In this document: piece by piece, positions 35,575 to 45,535 of the stretch
Numbering within the stretch: position 1 is the stretch's first letter
How the letters are laid out: the number at the start of each line of letters is the position of its first letter
Assembly (NCBI RefSeq): GCF_003854275.1
Contig: NZ_QTQP01000002.1
Span: forward strand, 248,001-312,000
Length of the DNA: 64,000 bases
Source: Burkholderia sp. Bp8963
GTDB lineage: Bacteria; Pseudomonadota; Gammaproteobacteria; Burkholderiales; Burkholderiaceae
Direction: 5' to 3'
The notes under the pieces: generated by a model
What the model was told of the DNA's origin: nothing
Databases searched by the model: none
What the model saw: only the letters and a program-made list of their open reading frames with translations
Position numbers and translations under genes: made by a program

Positions 35575-35606
35575 TCTCCTGGTTCCTGCCAGCCTGACGA
35601 TGACCG

Positions 35607-35635
35607 AAAAGCCCCGCAATTGCGGGGCTTTTCGT
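35607..35635 (+). terminator. Terminator after rpmG
   Basis: AAAAGCCCCGC (35607-35617) pairs with GCGGGGCTTTT (35622-35632) around AATT, followed by more T after a C and G. Confidence 0.88.
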
Positions 35636-35734
35636 TTTGCGCGCACGCTCGGGCCTGACGCGGTATGCTCTCCCCTTTCCGCGGTTTTACCGCCGGACAC
35701 ACAAGACCAAGAGTGCAATGACGGAGATGCAGCA

Positions 35735-37321
35735 ATGAAATTCGACGTGGCGATCGTCGGCAGCGGCCTGGCAGGGCTGTCGGTCGCGCTCAATCTGGCC
35801 AGCACGCGACGCGTCGCGCTAATCGCGAAGCGTTCGATGATGGAGGGTGCGAGCGACAACGCGCAAGGCGGCATCGCCGCGGTGCTCGATTCCGCGGACA
35901 GCATCGAGAACCATGTCGACGACACGCTGGTCGCCGGCGGCGGCCTGTGCGACGAGGGCGCGACGCGCTACATCGTCGAGCACGGCCGCGAAGCGATCGA
36001 GTGGCTGATCTCGCAAGGCGTGCCGTTCACGAAGGACGACGCGGCCGAGCTCGGCTTTCACCTGACCCGCGAAGGCGGCCACAGCCATCGGCGCATCATC
36101 CACGCGGCCGACGCGACTGGCCATGCGGTGCTCGCGACGCTGTCCGAACGCGCGCGCCAGCACCCGAACATCACATTTTTCGAGAATCATCACGCGATCG
36201 ACCTGATCACGTCGGAGCGCCTCGGCCTGCCCGGCCGTCGCTGCCACGGCCTGTATGCGCTCGACGTCGAGAACGGCCGCACGATCACGATCGAGGCGCC
36301 GCACACGGTGCTCGCCACCGGCGGCGCAGGCAAGGTCTACCTGTACACGACGAACCCGGACACCGCGACCGGCGACGGCATCGCGATGGCGTGGCGCGCA
36401 GGCTGCCGGGTCGCGAACATGGAGTTCATCCAGTTCCACCCGACCTGCCTGTTCCATCCGTACGCGAAATCGTTCCTGATTTCCGAGGCCGTGCGCGGCG
36501 AAGGCGGCCTGCTGAAGCTGCCGGACGGCACCCGCTTCATGCCCGCGCACGACCCGCGCGCGGAGTTGGCGCCTCGCGACATCGTCGCGCGCGCGATCGA
36601 CTTCGAGATCAAGAAGCGCGGGATCGACTGCGTCTATCTGGACATCAGCCATCAGCCGGAAGCGTTCCTGCGCGAGCATTTTCCGACGATCCACGCGCGC
36701 TGCCTCGAGTTCGGGATCGACATCGCGAAACAGCCGATTCCGGTCGTGCCGGCCGCGCACTACACGTGCGGCGGCGTCGTCACCGATCTCGCGGGCCGCA
36801 CCGACCTCGCGGGCCTGTACGCGGTCGGCGAAACGTCATATACGGGGCTGCATGGCGCGAACCGCCTCGCGAGCAACTCGCTGCTCGAATGCCTCGTGAT
36901 CGGCCGCGCAGCCGCCGAAGCGATCGAGACCGCCGGCTATGACGCCGAATCGGCCGGCAAACTGCCCGCATGGGACGAAAGCCGCGTGTCCGACGCGGAC
37001 GAGGAAGTCGTCGTTGCGCACAACTGGGACGAATTGCGGCGCCTGATGTGGAACTACGTCGGCATCGTGCGCACCGACAAGCGTCTCGAGCGCGCCCGAC
37101 ACCGGCTGTCGCTTCTGCGCGACGAAATCCAGGAGTATTACGCGAACTTCCGCGTGACCCGCGACCTGCTCGAGTTGCGCAACCTCGTCGACGTCGCGAC
37201 GCTGATCGTCAAGAGCGCGCAGTCGCGCCGCGAAAGCCGCGGCCTGCATTACAGCCGCGACTGGCCGCACGCGCTGCCGAAGGCATTGCCGAGCGTGCTG
37301 ATGCCGAAATCGCGCCGCTGA
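35735..37321 (+). CDS. nadB: L-aspartate oxidase
   Basis: A 528-residue flavoprotein that oxidises L-aspartate to iminoaspartate, the first step of de novo NAD synthesis. FAD binding: [20 protein letters not shown] at the N-terminus and [20 protein letters not shown]. Conserved active-site stretches are [20 protein letters not shown] and [13 protein letters not shown], then [20 protein letters not shown]. The C-terminal helical domain contains [17 protein letters not shown]. The ATG at 35735 begins the FAD motif directly. It converges on nadC-nadA, so all three NAD genes are neighbours. Confidence 0.96.
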   Translation: MKFDVAIVGSGLAGLSVALNLASTRRVALIAKRSMMEGASDNAQGGIAAVLDSADSIENHVDDTLVAGGGLCDEGATRYIVEHGREAIEWLISQGVPFTKDDAAELGFHLTREGGHSHRRIIHAADATGHAVLATLSERARQHPNITFFENHHAIDLITSERLGLPGRRCHGLYALDVENGRTITIEAPHTVLATGGAGKVYLYTTNPDTATGDGIAMAWRAGCRVANMEFIQFHPTCLFHPYAKSFLISEAVRGEGGLLKLPDGTRFMPAHDPRAELAPRDIVARAIDFEIKKRGIDCVYLDISHQPEAFLREHFPTIHARCLEFGIDIAKQPIPVVPAAHYTCGGVVTDLAGRTDLAGLYAVGETSYTGLHGANRLASNSLLECLVIGRAAAEAIETAGYDAESAGKLPAWDESRVSDADEEVVVAHNWDELRRLMWNYVGIVRTDKRLERARHRLSLLRDEIQEYYANFRVTRDLLELRNLVDVATLIVKSAQSRRESRGLHYSRDWPHALPKALPSVLMPKSRR

Positions 37322-37357
37322 CGTCGCGTCGGGCCAGGGAAGCTGTCAAGCACAGGA

Positions 37358-37393
37358 AAAAAGCCGTTGGCGGTCGAGCGCCAACGGCTTTTT
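37358..37393. terminator. Bidirectional terminator between nadB and nadC
   Basis: A 15-bp stem (37358-37372 with 37379-37393) around a 6-base loop has A residues on the left and T residues on the right, serving both convergent genes. Confidence 0.88.
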
Positions 37394-37416
37394 CATCTGC
37401 GGATTGCGCCGCGCGA

Positions 37417-38313
37417 TCAGTCGACGATCCGCATCGAATAGTCGGTCGCGCGCACGTCCTTCGTCAGCGCGCCGATCGAGATGCGGTCGACGCCGGTTTC
37501 GGCGATCGCGCGCACCGTATCGAAATTGACGCCACCCGACACTTCGAGCACCGCGTTGCCGTTCGCCACGCGCACCGCGTCGCGCATCATGTCGAGCGAG
37601 AAGTTGTCGAGCAGCACCGACTTCGCGCCGTGCGCGAGCGCCGTATCGAGCTGCGCGAGCGTCTCGACCTCGACCTGCACCGGCACGCCCGCGTTCAGTG
37701 CGAACGCCGCGTCGAGCGCCTCGCCGACGCCGCCCGCCGCCGCGATGTGGTTTTCCTTGATCAGGATGCCGTCGTACAGCGCGAGCCGCTGGTTCGCGCC
37801 GCCGCCGACCCGAACCGCGTACTTCTGCGCGAGCCGCAGGCCCGGCAGCGTCTTGCGCGTATCGAGGATCTTCGCGCGCGTGCCTTCGATCCGGTCGACG
37901 TAGCGTCGCGTTGCGGTCGCGACGCCCGACAACAGTTGCAGGAAATTGAGTCCATTGCGCTCCGCGGTCAGCAGCGCGCGGGCCGGCCCTTCGAGTTCGC
38001 AGACGGTCGAATCGGCCGTCATCAGGTCGCCTTCGCGGTAGTGCCAGCGCACGTCGATCGCCGGATCGATCCGGCGCATCACTGCGTCGAACCACGGCAC
38101 ACCGCACAGCACGGCCTCTTCGCGCACGATGATGCGGGCACGGCGGCGCTCGTCGGCCGGCACGAGTCGCCCGGTCTGGTCGCCGGGGCCGACGTCCTCG
38201 GCCAGCGCATCGGCGACGTTGCGCGCGAGCGCGTCGTCGAACGCAACGCCGTACTGCTCGCGGATCGTCGCGTAGAGCGGGGATACTGCGGGCAGGGAAA
38301 CTGCGCTGGTCAT
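37417..38313 (-). CDS. nadC: Nicotinate-nucleotide pyrophosphorylase (carboxylating)
   Basis: A 298-residue quinolinate phosphoribosyltransferase. It joins quinolinate and PRPP to give nicotinate mononucleotide with loss of CO2. Family features are [70 protein letters not shown] and [20 protein letters not shown]. Its ATG overlaps the nadA stop by 4 bases. Confidence 0.96.
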   Translation of the reverse strand: MTSAVSLPAVSPLYATIREQYGVAFDDALARNVADALAEDVGPGDQTGRLVPADERRRARIIVREEAVLCGVPWFDAVMRRIDPAIDVRWHYREGDLMTADSTVCELEGPARALLTAERNGLNFLQLLSGVATATRRYVDRIEGTRAKILDTRKTLPGLRLAQKYAVRVGGGANQRLALYDGILIKENHIAAAGGVGEALDAAFALNAGVPVQVEVETLAQLDTALAHGAKSVLLDNFSLDMMRDAVRVANGNAVLEVSGGVNFDTVRAIAETGVDRISIGALTKDVRATDYSMRIVD

Positions 38314-39452
38314 GCGGCCCCCACGTTCGCGAACAGTTGCTGGTCACGCTGCAGATCGCCGCTCGCCTGAACGCGCTTCTTGTGGGCGGCCGCGAAATCG
38401 AGCATCCGGTCGATCGGCAGGCGCGCGCGCTCGCCGATCGCCGGATCGACGAAGATCTCGTTGTGGCCGCGCTCGAGCACGTCCGCGAGGTTCGCGAGGC
38501 CGTTCATCGCCATCCACGGGCAGTGCGCGCAGCTCTTGCAGGTCGCGCTGTTGCCGGCCGTCGGCGCGGCGATGAAGGTCTTGCCGGGCGCCGCGAGCTG
38601 CATCTTGTGCAGGATGCCGAGATCGGTCGCGACGATGAAGCGCGTCGCGTCGAGCTTGACCGCGGCATCGATCAGCTGCGTCGTCGAGCCGACGACGTCG
38701 GCCTGCGCGACGACGTTCTCCGGCGACTCCGGATGGACCAGCACCTTCGCGTCCGGATATTCGGCGCGCAACAGGTCGAGCTCGATGCCCTTGAATTCGT
38801 CGTGCACGAGGCACGAACCCTGCCACAGCAGCATGTCCGCGCCGGTTTTCTTCTGGATATAGCTGCCGAGATGACGGTCCGGCGCCCAGATGATCTTCTC
38901 GCCGCGCGCGTGCAGGTCGGCGATGATCTCGAGGCCGATCGACGACGTGACCATCCAGTCCGCGCGCGCCTTCACGGCGGCGCTGGTGTTCGCGTAGACG
39001 ACGACGGTGCGGTCCGGGTGCGCATCGCAAAAAGCAGAGAACTCGTCGACCGGGCAGCCGAGGTCGAGCGAACAGGTCGCATCGAGATCCGGCATCAGGA
39101 TCCGCTTGGTCGGGCTCAGGATCTTCGCGGTCTCGCCCATGAACCGGACGCCGGCGACGACGAGCGTCTGCGCGTCGTGGTCACGGCCGAAGCGGGCCAT
39201 TTCGAGCGAATCGGCGACGCAGCCGCCCGTTTCGTCGGCAAGCTCCTGCAATTCGGCGTCCACGTAATAGTGCGCGACCAGCACGGCCTTCTCGCGCACG
39301 AGCAACGCCTTGATGCGCGCCTTCAGCGCCGCACGCTCCTCGGGGGACGGCGTTTCGGGCACTTTCGCCCATGCCTGCCCGATGCCGCAGACAGCGCCTG
39401 CCGCAACCGGACGGTCGTACTCGACGGGTTTGATCGTCGACTGCATCTCCAT
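38310..39452 (-). CDS. nadA: Quinolinate synthase A
   Basis: A 380-residue 4Fe-4S enzyme that condenses iminoaspartate with dihydroxyacetone phosphate to quinolinate. Substrate and cluster regions are [38 protein letters not shown] and [37 protein letters not shown] is also typical. The start MEMQST is at ATG 39452; MQST six bases later is possible. Its upstream region carries two tandem hairpins. Confidence 0.95.
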   Translation of the reverse strand: MEMQSTIKPVEYDRPVAAGAVCGIGQAWAKVPETPSPEERAALKARIKALLVREKAVLVAHYYVDAELQELADETGGCVADSLEMARFGRDHDAQTLVVAGVRFMGETAKILSPTKRILMPDLDATCSLDLGCPVDEFSAFCDAHPDRTVVVYANTSAAVKARADWMVTSSIGLEIIADLHARGEKIIWAPDRHLGSYIQKKTGADMLLWQGSCLVHDEFKGIELDLLRAEYPDAKVLVHPESPENVVAQADVVGSTTQLIDAAVKLDATRFIVATDLGILHKMQLAAPGKTFIAAPTAGNSATCKSCAHCPWMAMNGLANLADVLERGHNEIFVDPAIGERARLPIDRMLDFAAAHKKRVQASGDLQRDQQLFANVGAA

Positions 39453-39465
39453 ATCTCCTGTCGAT

Positions 39466-39562
39466 CGGAGTTAGCGCTTTAGCGGTTACTCCGATCCCAT
39501 GCTTCGCGGTCGGTGAGAGTTAGTGCTTCAGCACTTACTCTCGCCCCATGCCTTACGGTCGC
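39466..39562 (-). repeat. Two tandem hairpin repeats in the nadA 5' region
   Basis: Copy A (39466-39513) and copy B (39515-39562) are imperfect direct repeats of about 48 bases. Each starts with a 12-base-arm hairpin (A: 39466-39477 with 39482-39493; B: 39515-39526 with 39531-39542), loops TTTA and TTCA. Three positions of the stems changed on both sides so pairing is kept, and both keep the same T-T mismatch. A conserved tail ATGC...CGGTCG follows each. Confidence 0.8.
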
Positions 39563-39569
39563 CCAAAAG

Positions 39570-39594
39570 AAAAAACCCCGCCAGCGCGGGGTTT
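39570..39594 (-). terminator. Terminator after the desaturase gene
   Basis: On the minus strand AAACCCCGC pairs with GCGGGGTTT, followed by TTTTC. It ends the desaturase gene and separates it from nadA. Confidence 0.8.
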
Positions 39595-39625
39595 GTGACG
39601 TCCTGAGATTCTAATCGATTTCGAA

Positions 39626-40822
39626 TCAGGCGTAGCGGCGCAGGCGCGTCGCAAATTCCTGCAACGACTTGATGCCGCTTTGTTCGGCGCGATGGCACCA
39701 ATCCTGCAATTGGGCCAGCAGCTGTTCGCGCGATGCGGTCGAACGATCCCAGATCGCGGCCAGATCCTTGCGCAGCTGGAAGTACGTGTGCAGCTTCTGG
39801 CTGTTCGCGAAGATCTCCGGCAGCAGCTTCTTCTGCGGCTCGTCGAGGCCGTCCTCGTCCTTGTGGAACCACTTGCGCGCGCCGCGCATCAGCTGGTACT
39901 TGTCGCTCGAACCGAGTTCCTTCAGGCGCACGAGTTCCTGGCGATACGCACGCTTGACGGCCTTGCCGTAACGCGCCATCACCTCGTAGCGGTTCGACAG
40001 CACGGCCTGCAGCGTTTCCTGGTCGAGCACCGTCTTCGGCTTGTTCAGGCGCGGCGTCGGCGCGACCTTCTTCACCTTCGCGAGACCGAACGCGGACATG
40101 ATGCGGATGTACATCCAGCCGATGTCGAACTCGTACCACTTGTTCGACAGCTTCGCGGACGTCGCGAACGTGTGGTGGTTGTTGTGCAGTTCCTCGCCGC
40201 CGATCACGATGCCCCACGGGAACAGGTTCGTGCTCGCGTCGGCCGAGTTGAAGTTGCGATAGCCCCAGAAGTGGCCGAACCCGTTGACGACGCCCGCCGC
40301 CCAGAACGGGATCCAGACCATCTGCACGGCCCACACGGTCAGGCCGACCACGCCGAACAGCGCGACGTCGATCACCAGCATCAGGCTGATGCCGAGGATC
40401 GGGTATTTCGAGTACACGTTGCGCTCGACCCAGTCGTTCGGCGTGCCATGGCCGAACTTGCGCATCGTTTCTTCGTTCTTCGCTTCCGCGCGGTACAGCT
40501 CGGCGCCTTCGAGGAACACCTTCCAGATGCCGCGCGTCTGCGGGCTGTGCGGATCTTCCTCGGTTTCGCACTTCGCGTGGTGCTTGCGGTGGATCGCCGC
40601 CCACTGGCCGGTCAGCATGCCGGTCGTCATCCACAGCCACACGCGGAAGAAATGGCTGGCGATCGGGTGCAGCTCCAGCGCGCGGTGCGCCTGGCAGCGG
40701 TGCAGGTAGACCGTCACGCCGATGATCGTGACGTGCGTGACGGCGAGCGCGAACAGCACGATCTGCCACCACGAGAAATGCAGGAGCCCGTGGGAAAGAA
40801 AGTCGAGCAGGGAATTCAACAA
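39626..40822 (-). CDS. Membrane fatty-acid desaturase
   Basis: A 398-residue acyl-CoA/acyl-lipid delta-9-type desaturase of the inner membrane. The three histidine boxes for the di-iron site are HRCQAH (near residue 41), HRKHH (near 78) and HNNHH (near 216). Hydrophobic segments lie around residues 15-35, 65-80, 145-170 and 175-195. The C-terminal 130 residues form a soluble basic helical extension (LNKPKTVLDQETLQAVLSNR; YQLMRGARKWFHKDEDGLDE) not found in short desaturases. It probably introduces a double bond into saturated fatty acids. A terminator follows. Confidence 0.9.
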   Translation of the reverse strand: MLNSLLDFLSHGLLHFSWWQIVLFALAVTHVTIIGVTVYLHRCQAHRALELHPIASHFFRVWLWMTTGMLTGQWAAIHRKHHAKCETEEDPHSPQTRGIWKVFLEGAELYRAEAKNEETMRKFGHGTPNDWVERNVYSKYPILGISLMLVIDVALFGVVGLTVWAVQMVWIPFWAAGVVNGFGHFWGYRNFNSADASTNLFPWGIVIGGEELHNNHHTFATSAKLSNKWYEFDIGWMYIRIMSAFGLAKVKKVAPTPRLNKPKTVLDQETLQAVLSNRYEVMARYGKAVKRAYRQELVRLKELGSSDKYQLMRGARKWFHKDEDGLDEPQKKLLPEIFANSQKLHTYFQLRKDLAAIWDRSTASREQLLAQLQDWCHRAEQSGIKSLQEFATRLRRYA

Positions 40823-41014
40823 GGCAGTTACCTGTGAGGTGAGCGACGCCGGTCACGCGCCGGCGTCAGAAAAATGAAAGCATACCGCGTAATCGACAGA
40901 AATTTTACTGCAACTGCTCCAAGTCTTTGTAAAAAATGAATATTTCTTGCCTTGAAGCAACGCAGGAAGTCCACCGGCGGACTCCCCTGGCCCGGCGCTC
41001 CGCGTCTGGCCGGC

Positions 41015-42367
41015 TTACATGACAGGATGGCCGGCCGCGGCGTTGCCATCTGCCGGTTGCGCGGCGGCAAAGCCGTCCGGCAGGCCGACGACGCGCACTT
41101 CGCGCTGCGGGAACGGGATCGAGATCCCGTGCTCCGAAAAGAGCCGCCAGATGTTGCGGTTCACCGCCGAGCGCACGCCCGACGTGCCCTTCGCGGAATC
41201 CTCGATCCAGAAGCCGAGCTCGAGATCGATGCCGTCCGCGCCGAAATTCACCAGATACGGCGCCGGCGCGGGTTCCGCGAGCACGCGTGGCACGCCTTTC
41301 GCCGCGTCGGCCAGCACCGCGAGCGCATGCTCGACGTCGCTCGTGTACGCGACCTGCACCGCGACCTTTGCGTAGCCGCGCGTCAGGTATGACGACTGGT
41401 TCTGCACGACGTCGGTGATCAGCTTCTCGTTCGGGATCAGCGTCTCGTTGCCGTCGAGGCCGCGCACGACCGTATAGCGCGTGCGGATCTGCGTGACGAC
41501 GCCCTGCAGCCCGCCGACGCTGATCGCGTCGCCGAGCCGCAGCGACCGGTCGAGCAGGATGATGAAGCCCGACACGTAGTTGCTCGCGATCTTCTGCAGG
41601 CCGAAGCCGAGCCCGACGCCGAGCGCGCCGCCAAACACGCCGAGCACCGTCACGTCGATGCCGACGAGCGACAGGCCGATCAGCACCGCCGCGAACACGA
41701 GCAGCGCGCGGCCGATCCGCGACAGCACGACCTTCAGGTTCGCGTCGAGCGTGCTGGCACGCGCGAGGCGCTCCTCGAGCACCGAGCCGAGCCACATCGC
41801 AACCATCAGCGTCACGCAGACCCACAGCGCGCCGGAGATCACCGACAGCAGCGTCAGGTGCGCGTTCGCAACGCGGAACTGCACGCTGTCGAGCCACTGC
41901 AGCACGTCGCGCTGGATGCCGAGCACGGTGAGCACCATCGCGGCCCACACGATGAACGACACGAGCCGTTCGACGATGGACAGCCACGCGTGCGTGTGGC
42001 CGTCGCGCGCAAACACGCGGCGCGCGAAGAAGAACAGCACGTAGATCAGCGCGATGCCGATCAGCGGCACGAGCGCGAGCGACAGCAGCGACGTCGACAT
42101 GAACGGGTCGAACGCGAGCTGCGCGATCCCGACGAACACGCTGCCGAACAGCGGAAACAGCGCGCGCTTCAGGCTCTGCGCGCCGGCGCCGGGCGCGCGC
42201 CCGGCGGCCTGCCGGCGCGCGTCGATGCGGGCATGCACGAAGCGCGCGGCCAGCCACGCGAAACACAGCATGCCGACCAGGATCGCCGCCTGCCAGATCA
42301 TCACCGGCTGGTTGAAATCCTGGATCACCGACGCCAGCCGGCGCGACAGCAGGCGGTTCTGCATCAT
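41015..42367 (-). CDS. MscS-family mechanosensitive ion channel
   Basis: A 450-residue inner-membrane channel protein of the MscS family. An extended N-terminal region with about four extra membrane segments precedes the conserved pore helix region GVFGGALGVGLGFGLQKIAS. NYVSGFIILLDRSLRLGDAI and TRYTVVRGLDGNETLIPNEK are the beta-domain landmarks. The C-terminal alpha/beta domain contains GISIPFPQREVRVVGLP. It probably releases solutes under hypo-osmotic shock. It lies 15 bases after the rsmB gene. Confidence 0.92.
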   Translation of the reverse strand: MMQNRLLSRRLASVIQDFNQPVMIWQAAILVGMLCFAWLAARFVHARIDARRQAAGRAPGAGAQSLKRALFPLFGSVFVGIAQLAFDPFMSTSLLSLALVPLIGIALIYVLFFFARRVFARDGHTHAWLSIVERLVSFIVWAAMVLTVLGIQRDVLQWLDSVQFRVANAHLTLLSVISGALWVCVTLMVAMWLGSVLEERLARASTLDANLKVVLSRIGRALLVFAAVLIGLSLVGIDVTVLGVFGGALGVGLGFGLQKIASNYVSGFIILLDRSLRLGDAISVGGLQGVVTQIRTRYTVVRGLDGNETLIPNEKLITDVVQNQSSYLTRGYAKVAVQVAYTSDVEHALAVLADAAKGVPRVLAEPAPAPYLVNFGADGIDLELGFWIEDSAKGTSGVRSAVNRNIWRLFSEHGISIPFPQREVRVVGLPDGFAAAQPADGNAAAGHPVM

Positions 42368-42382
42368 CGATCGAACCCGCCG

Positions 42383-43648
42383 TTACTGCTGCGCGCGCCG
42401 CTCGAGCACTGCGGCGAAGAAGCCGTCGGTCGCGTGACGATGCGGCCACAGCGACAGGTAGTCGCCGGTGTCGAGCTCGATGCGCTGGTCGGCCAGCACC
42501 TTCTGCGCGGGCACCAGCACGAACTCCGGATGATCGGCGAGGAACTGCTCGACGATCGCCTCGTTTTCCGCGTGGAGCACGCTGCAGGTCGCGTAGACGA
42601 GCCGCCCGCCCTTCTTCACGAGACGCGCCGCGCTCGCGAGGATCGACGCCTGCTTCGGCGTGAGCTCGTCGATCGATGCGCGCGACTGGCGCCACTTCAG
42701 GTCCGGATTGCGGCGCAGCGTGCCGAGGCCGCTGCACGGCGCGTCGACCAGCACGCGGTCGATCTTGCCGGCGAGCCGCTTGATCTTCGCGTCGTGCTCG
42801 CTGTCGATCAGCACCGGGTTCACGTTCGACAGGCCGCTTCTCGCGAGGCGCGGCTTCAGCTTCGCGAGCCGCTTCTCGGACACGTCGAACGCGTACAGCC
42901 GCCCGGTCGAGCGCATCATCGCGCCGAGCGCGAGCGTCTTGCCGCCCGCGCCCGCGCAGAAATCGACGACCATCTCGCCGCGGCGCGGCGCGACGAGCGA
43001 GCACAGCAACTGGCTGCCCTCGTCCTGCACCTCGATCTGGCCGTCCTCGAACAGCTTGAGCTTCGTGAGCGCCGGCTTGCCGACGACCCGCACGCCGAAC
43101 GGCGCGAACGGCATTGCGCCGGCGTCGATGCCATTCGCACGCAGCGCGTCGATCACCTGGTCGGGCGTCGCCTTCAGCGCGTTCGCGCGCAGGTCGAGCG
43201 GCGCCGGGTAGTTCAGCGCGGCCGCGAGCTGCGCGAGCTCGTCGGCGTCGAACCGCGCCGACAGCGCCTGCTGGATCCAGTCGGGCAGGTTCGTGCGGAT
43301 GCGCACCGGCAGGCTCGCCGGGTCGATCTTCGACACGTGCTCGAGCCATGCGGCCTCGGCAGGCGACACGAACGGCTTCAGCGCGTTGCGGCCCATCGTC
43401 TGCATCAGGCCGAGCAGCGTCAGGCGCCGCGCGGGGCTGCCCGTGCCGCTCTCGGCGAGGTGCGCGAACTCCATCTTCCGGCGCAGCACCGCGAACACAG
43501 CTTCGGCAATCACGCCGCGCTCGGCATGCCCGAGCTTCGGGTGGGCGCGGAAGAACCGGCTCGTCGTCGCGTCGGCGGGGCCGGCGAATTTCAGCACTTC
43601 GGCCAGCAAAGTCTCGGTCTGGCCAATCAGGAATCCGTGCAGCTTCAT
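42383..43648 (-). CDS. rsmB: rRNA cytosine-C5 methyltransferase, RsmB family
   Basis: A 421-residue NOL1/NOP2/Sun-family SAM methyltransferase. The N-terminal NusB-like helical region covers about 1-140. SAM binding is in VVDFCAGAGGKTLALGAMM. The catalytic cysteines are in VDAPCSGLGTLRRNPDLKW and YATCSVLHAENEAI. It probably methylates a cytosine of 16S rRNA; the exact site (967 in E. coli RsmB) is inferred, and RsmF-like specificity cannot be excluded. It overlaps purN by 4 bases. Confidence 0.85.
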   Translation of the reverse strand: MKLHGFLIGQTETLLAEVLKFAGPADATTSRFFRAHPKLGHAERGVIAEAVFAVLRRKMEFAHLAESGTGSPARRLTLLGLMQTMGRNALKPFVSPAEAAWLEHVSKIDPASLPVRIRTNLPDWIQQALSARFDADELAQLAAALNYPAPLDLRANALKATPDQVIDALRANGIDAGAMPFAPFGVRVVGKPALTKLKLFEDGQIEVQDEGSQLLCSLVAPRRGEMVVDFCAGAGGKTLALGAMMRSTGRLYAFDVSEKRLAKLKPRLARSGLSNVNPVLIDSEHDAKIKRLAGKIDRVLVDAPCSGLGTLRRNPDLKWRQSRASIDELTPKQASILASAARLVKKGGRLVYATCSVLHAENEAIVEQFLADHPEFVLVPAQKVLADQRIELDTGDYLSLWPHRHATDGFFAAVLERRAQQ

Positions 43649-44307
43649 ACGCCCTCGCTCGTCTTGGTTTGCGGATCGTCCGCGAAAATCCAGCGCGCCT
43701 CGCCCGGCGCGACCACCGCGCGGCCGTCCTCCAGGCGCACGCGCCCTTCGACGAACCAGCGCACCGCACGCGGATACAGCACGTGCTCGACCGTCAGCAC
43801 CCGCTGCGCGAGCGCGGCCGCGTCGTCGCCCGCGCGCACCGGCACCGCGCCCTGCGCGACGATCGCGCCGCTGTCCAGCTCGGGGATCACGAAATGCACG
43901 GTCGCGCCGTGCAGCGCGACGCCCGCGTCGAGCGCCGCCTGGTGCGTATGGATGCCCTTGAAGCTCGGCAGCAGCGACGGGTGGATGTTCAGCATCCGTC
44001 CCTCATATCGCTTGACGAATGCCGGCGTGAGGATCCGCATGAAGCCGGCGAGGATCACGAGATCGGGCGCGAAGCGGTCGATCTCGTCGGCCAGCGCCGC
44101 GTCGAAGCTGTCGCGGCCGTCGAACGACCGATGGTCGACCACCGCGGTCGCAACCCCGTGCGACGCCGCGAAGGCGAGGCCGGCCGCGTCCGGCCGGTTG
44201 GCGATCACGGCGGCAACCTCGGCCGGCCACCGCTCCTGCGCGCACGCGCGGACGATGGCTTCCATGTTGCTGCCGCGACCGGAAATCAAGATGACGATTT
44301 TTTTCAT
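43645..44307 (-). CDS. purN: Phosphoribosylglycinamide formyltransferase
   Basis: A 220-residue GAR transformylase that adds a formyl group from 10-formyl-THF in purine synthesis. It starts MKKIVILISGRGSNMEAIVR. Active-site Asn, His and Asp are in LNIHPSLLPSFKGIHTHQAA and ATVHFVIPELDSGAIVAQGA. The length is normal. It begins a leftward unit purN-rsmB-mscS and is divergent from ribF. Confidence 0.95.
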   Translation of the reverse strand: MKKIVILISGRGSNMEAIVRACAQERWPAEVAAVIANRPDAAGLAFAASHGVATAVVDHRSFDGRDSFDAALADEIDRFAPDLVILAGFMRILTPAFVKRYEGRMLNIHPSLLPSFKGIHTHQAALDAGVALHGATVHFVIPELDSGAIVAQGAVPVRAGDDAAALAQRVLTVEHVLYPRAVRWFVEGRVRLEDGRAVVAPGEARWIFADDPQTKTSEGV

Positions 44308-44371
44308 CCGCGAATTTTACCATTCGGCCTCCCGTTTCCCGCCTCCTGAGCCGCCTGCCCGCCCGAACGTT

Positions 44372-44377
44372 TATAAT
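44372..44377 (+). promoter_or_regulatory. -10 box of the ribF promoter
   Basis: A perfect TATAAT lies 54 bases before the ribF GTG. No good -35 box was seen at the usual spacing. Confidence 0.5.
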
Positions 44378-44430
44378 CTTCTGCTTTGCGGCATCCATCC
44401 GCCCATTCCCCCGACGCTGCTTCCGCTATC

Positions 44431-45423
44431 GTGAAAGTCTTCCGCGGCCTGCCCAACGCCGAAAGCCGCGCCCCGTGCGCGCTGACGATCGGCAACTTCG
44501 ACGGTGTCCACCGCGGCCACCAGGCGCTGCTCGCGCGCGTGCGCGCCGCAGCGGACGCGCGCGGCCTGCCCGTCTGCGTGATGACCTTCGAGCCGCATCC
44601 GCGGGAATTCTTCAATCCCGCCGGCGCGCCGCCGCGCATCGCGATGCTGCGCGACAAGCTCGAGGCGCTGCGCGAGAACGGCGTCGACCGGGTGGTCGTC
44701 GAGCACTTCAACCATACGTTCGCGAGCCAGTCGCCGGAGGCGTTCGTCGAACGCACCCTCGTCAATGGGCTGCACACGCGCTGGATGATGGTCGGCGACG
44801 ATTTCTGCTATGGCGCGAAGCGCGCGGGCACGTTCGCGTCGCTGAAGGCGGCCGGCGAGCAGTACGGCTTCGAGGTCGAGCAGATGGGCACGGTCGCCGG
44901 CAGCGACGGCACGCGCATCTCCAGCTCCGGCGTGCGTGCCGCGCTCGCGGCCGGCGATCTCGCCGCCGCCGCGCAGGCGCTCGGCCACGGCTACGCGATC
45001 AGCGGCCACGTCACGCACGGGTTGAAACTCGGCCGCGACCTCGGCTTCCCGACGCTGAACCTGCCGATCGCGCACAAGCGGCCGGCGCTGATGGGCATCT
45101 TCGTCGTCCAGGTCCATGGCCTCGCCGGCACCCCGCTGCCCGGTGTCGCGAGCCTCGGGCTGCGCCCGACCGTCGTCGATTCGGGCCGCGTGCTGCTCGA
45201 AGTCCACCTGCTCGACTGGCACGGCGACGCCTACGGCAAGCTCGTGCGCGTCGAATTCCTGCAGAAGCTGCGCGACGAGGCGAAGTTCGACGATCTCGAG
45301 GCGCTGTCGCGCGCGATCGCGCAGGACGTCGCGAACGCGCGCGCGTACTTCGCGGCGCACGGCCACGCGCCCGGCAGCCGCACGACCGGCTTCTCGACGT
45401 CGGCCACCGACCGAATTAGCTGA
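44431..45423 (+). CDS. ribF: Bifunctional riboflavin kinase/FAD synthetase
   Basis: A 330-residue enzyme making FMN and then FAD. Nucleotidyltransferase part: [37 protein letters not shown] and [18 protein letters not shown]. Kinase part: [18 protein letters not shown] and [12 protein letters not shown] start at GTG 44431 ([12 protein letters not shown]), which matches relatives; a TTG at 44386 would add 15 unlikely residues. It is followed by ileS and lspA, a gene order widespread in proteobacteria. Confidence 0.95.
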   Translation: MKVFRGLPNAESRAPCALTIGNFDGVHRGHQALLARVRAAADARGLPVCVMTFEPHPREFFNPAGAPPRIAMLRDKLEALRENGVDRVVVEHFNHTFASQSPEAFVERTLVNGLHTRWMMVGDDFCYGAKRAGTFASLKAAGEQYGFEVEQMGTVAGSDGTRISSSGVRAALAAGDLAAAAQALGHGYAISGHVTHGLKLGRDLGFPTLNLPIAHKRPALMGIFVVQVHGLAGTPLPGVASLGLRPTVVDSGRVLLEVHLLDWHGDAYGKLVRVEFLQKLRDEAKFDDLEALSRAIAQDVANARAYFAAHGHAPGSRTTGFSTSATDRIS

Positions 45424-45535
45424 CCCCGGCTCGCGGCGCCATGCGCCGCATCCCGGCGCCGCCGATGTGCGCACTCACCCGCGCTCACCCGATTCACGAC
45501 GCACGAGCGTCCCCCGATTTGATAGCGATCTCATC

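Noticed and set aside
44308-44430. FMN riboswitch before ribF
   Set aside because: The gap of about 120 bases has no RFN-like conserved elements, only a TATAAT box.
41858-44434. An 858-codon plus-strand open frame opposite mscS, rsmB and purN
   Set aside because: It crosses three real genes and is compositional noise.
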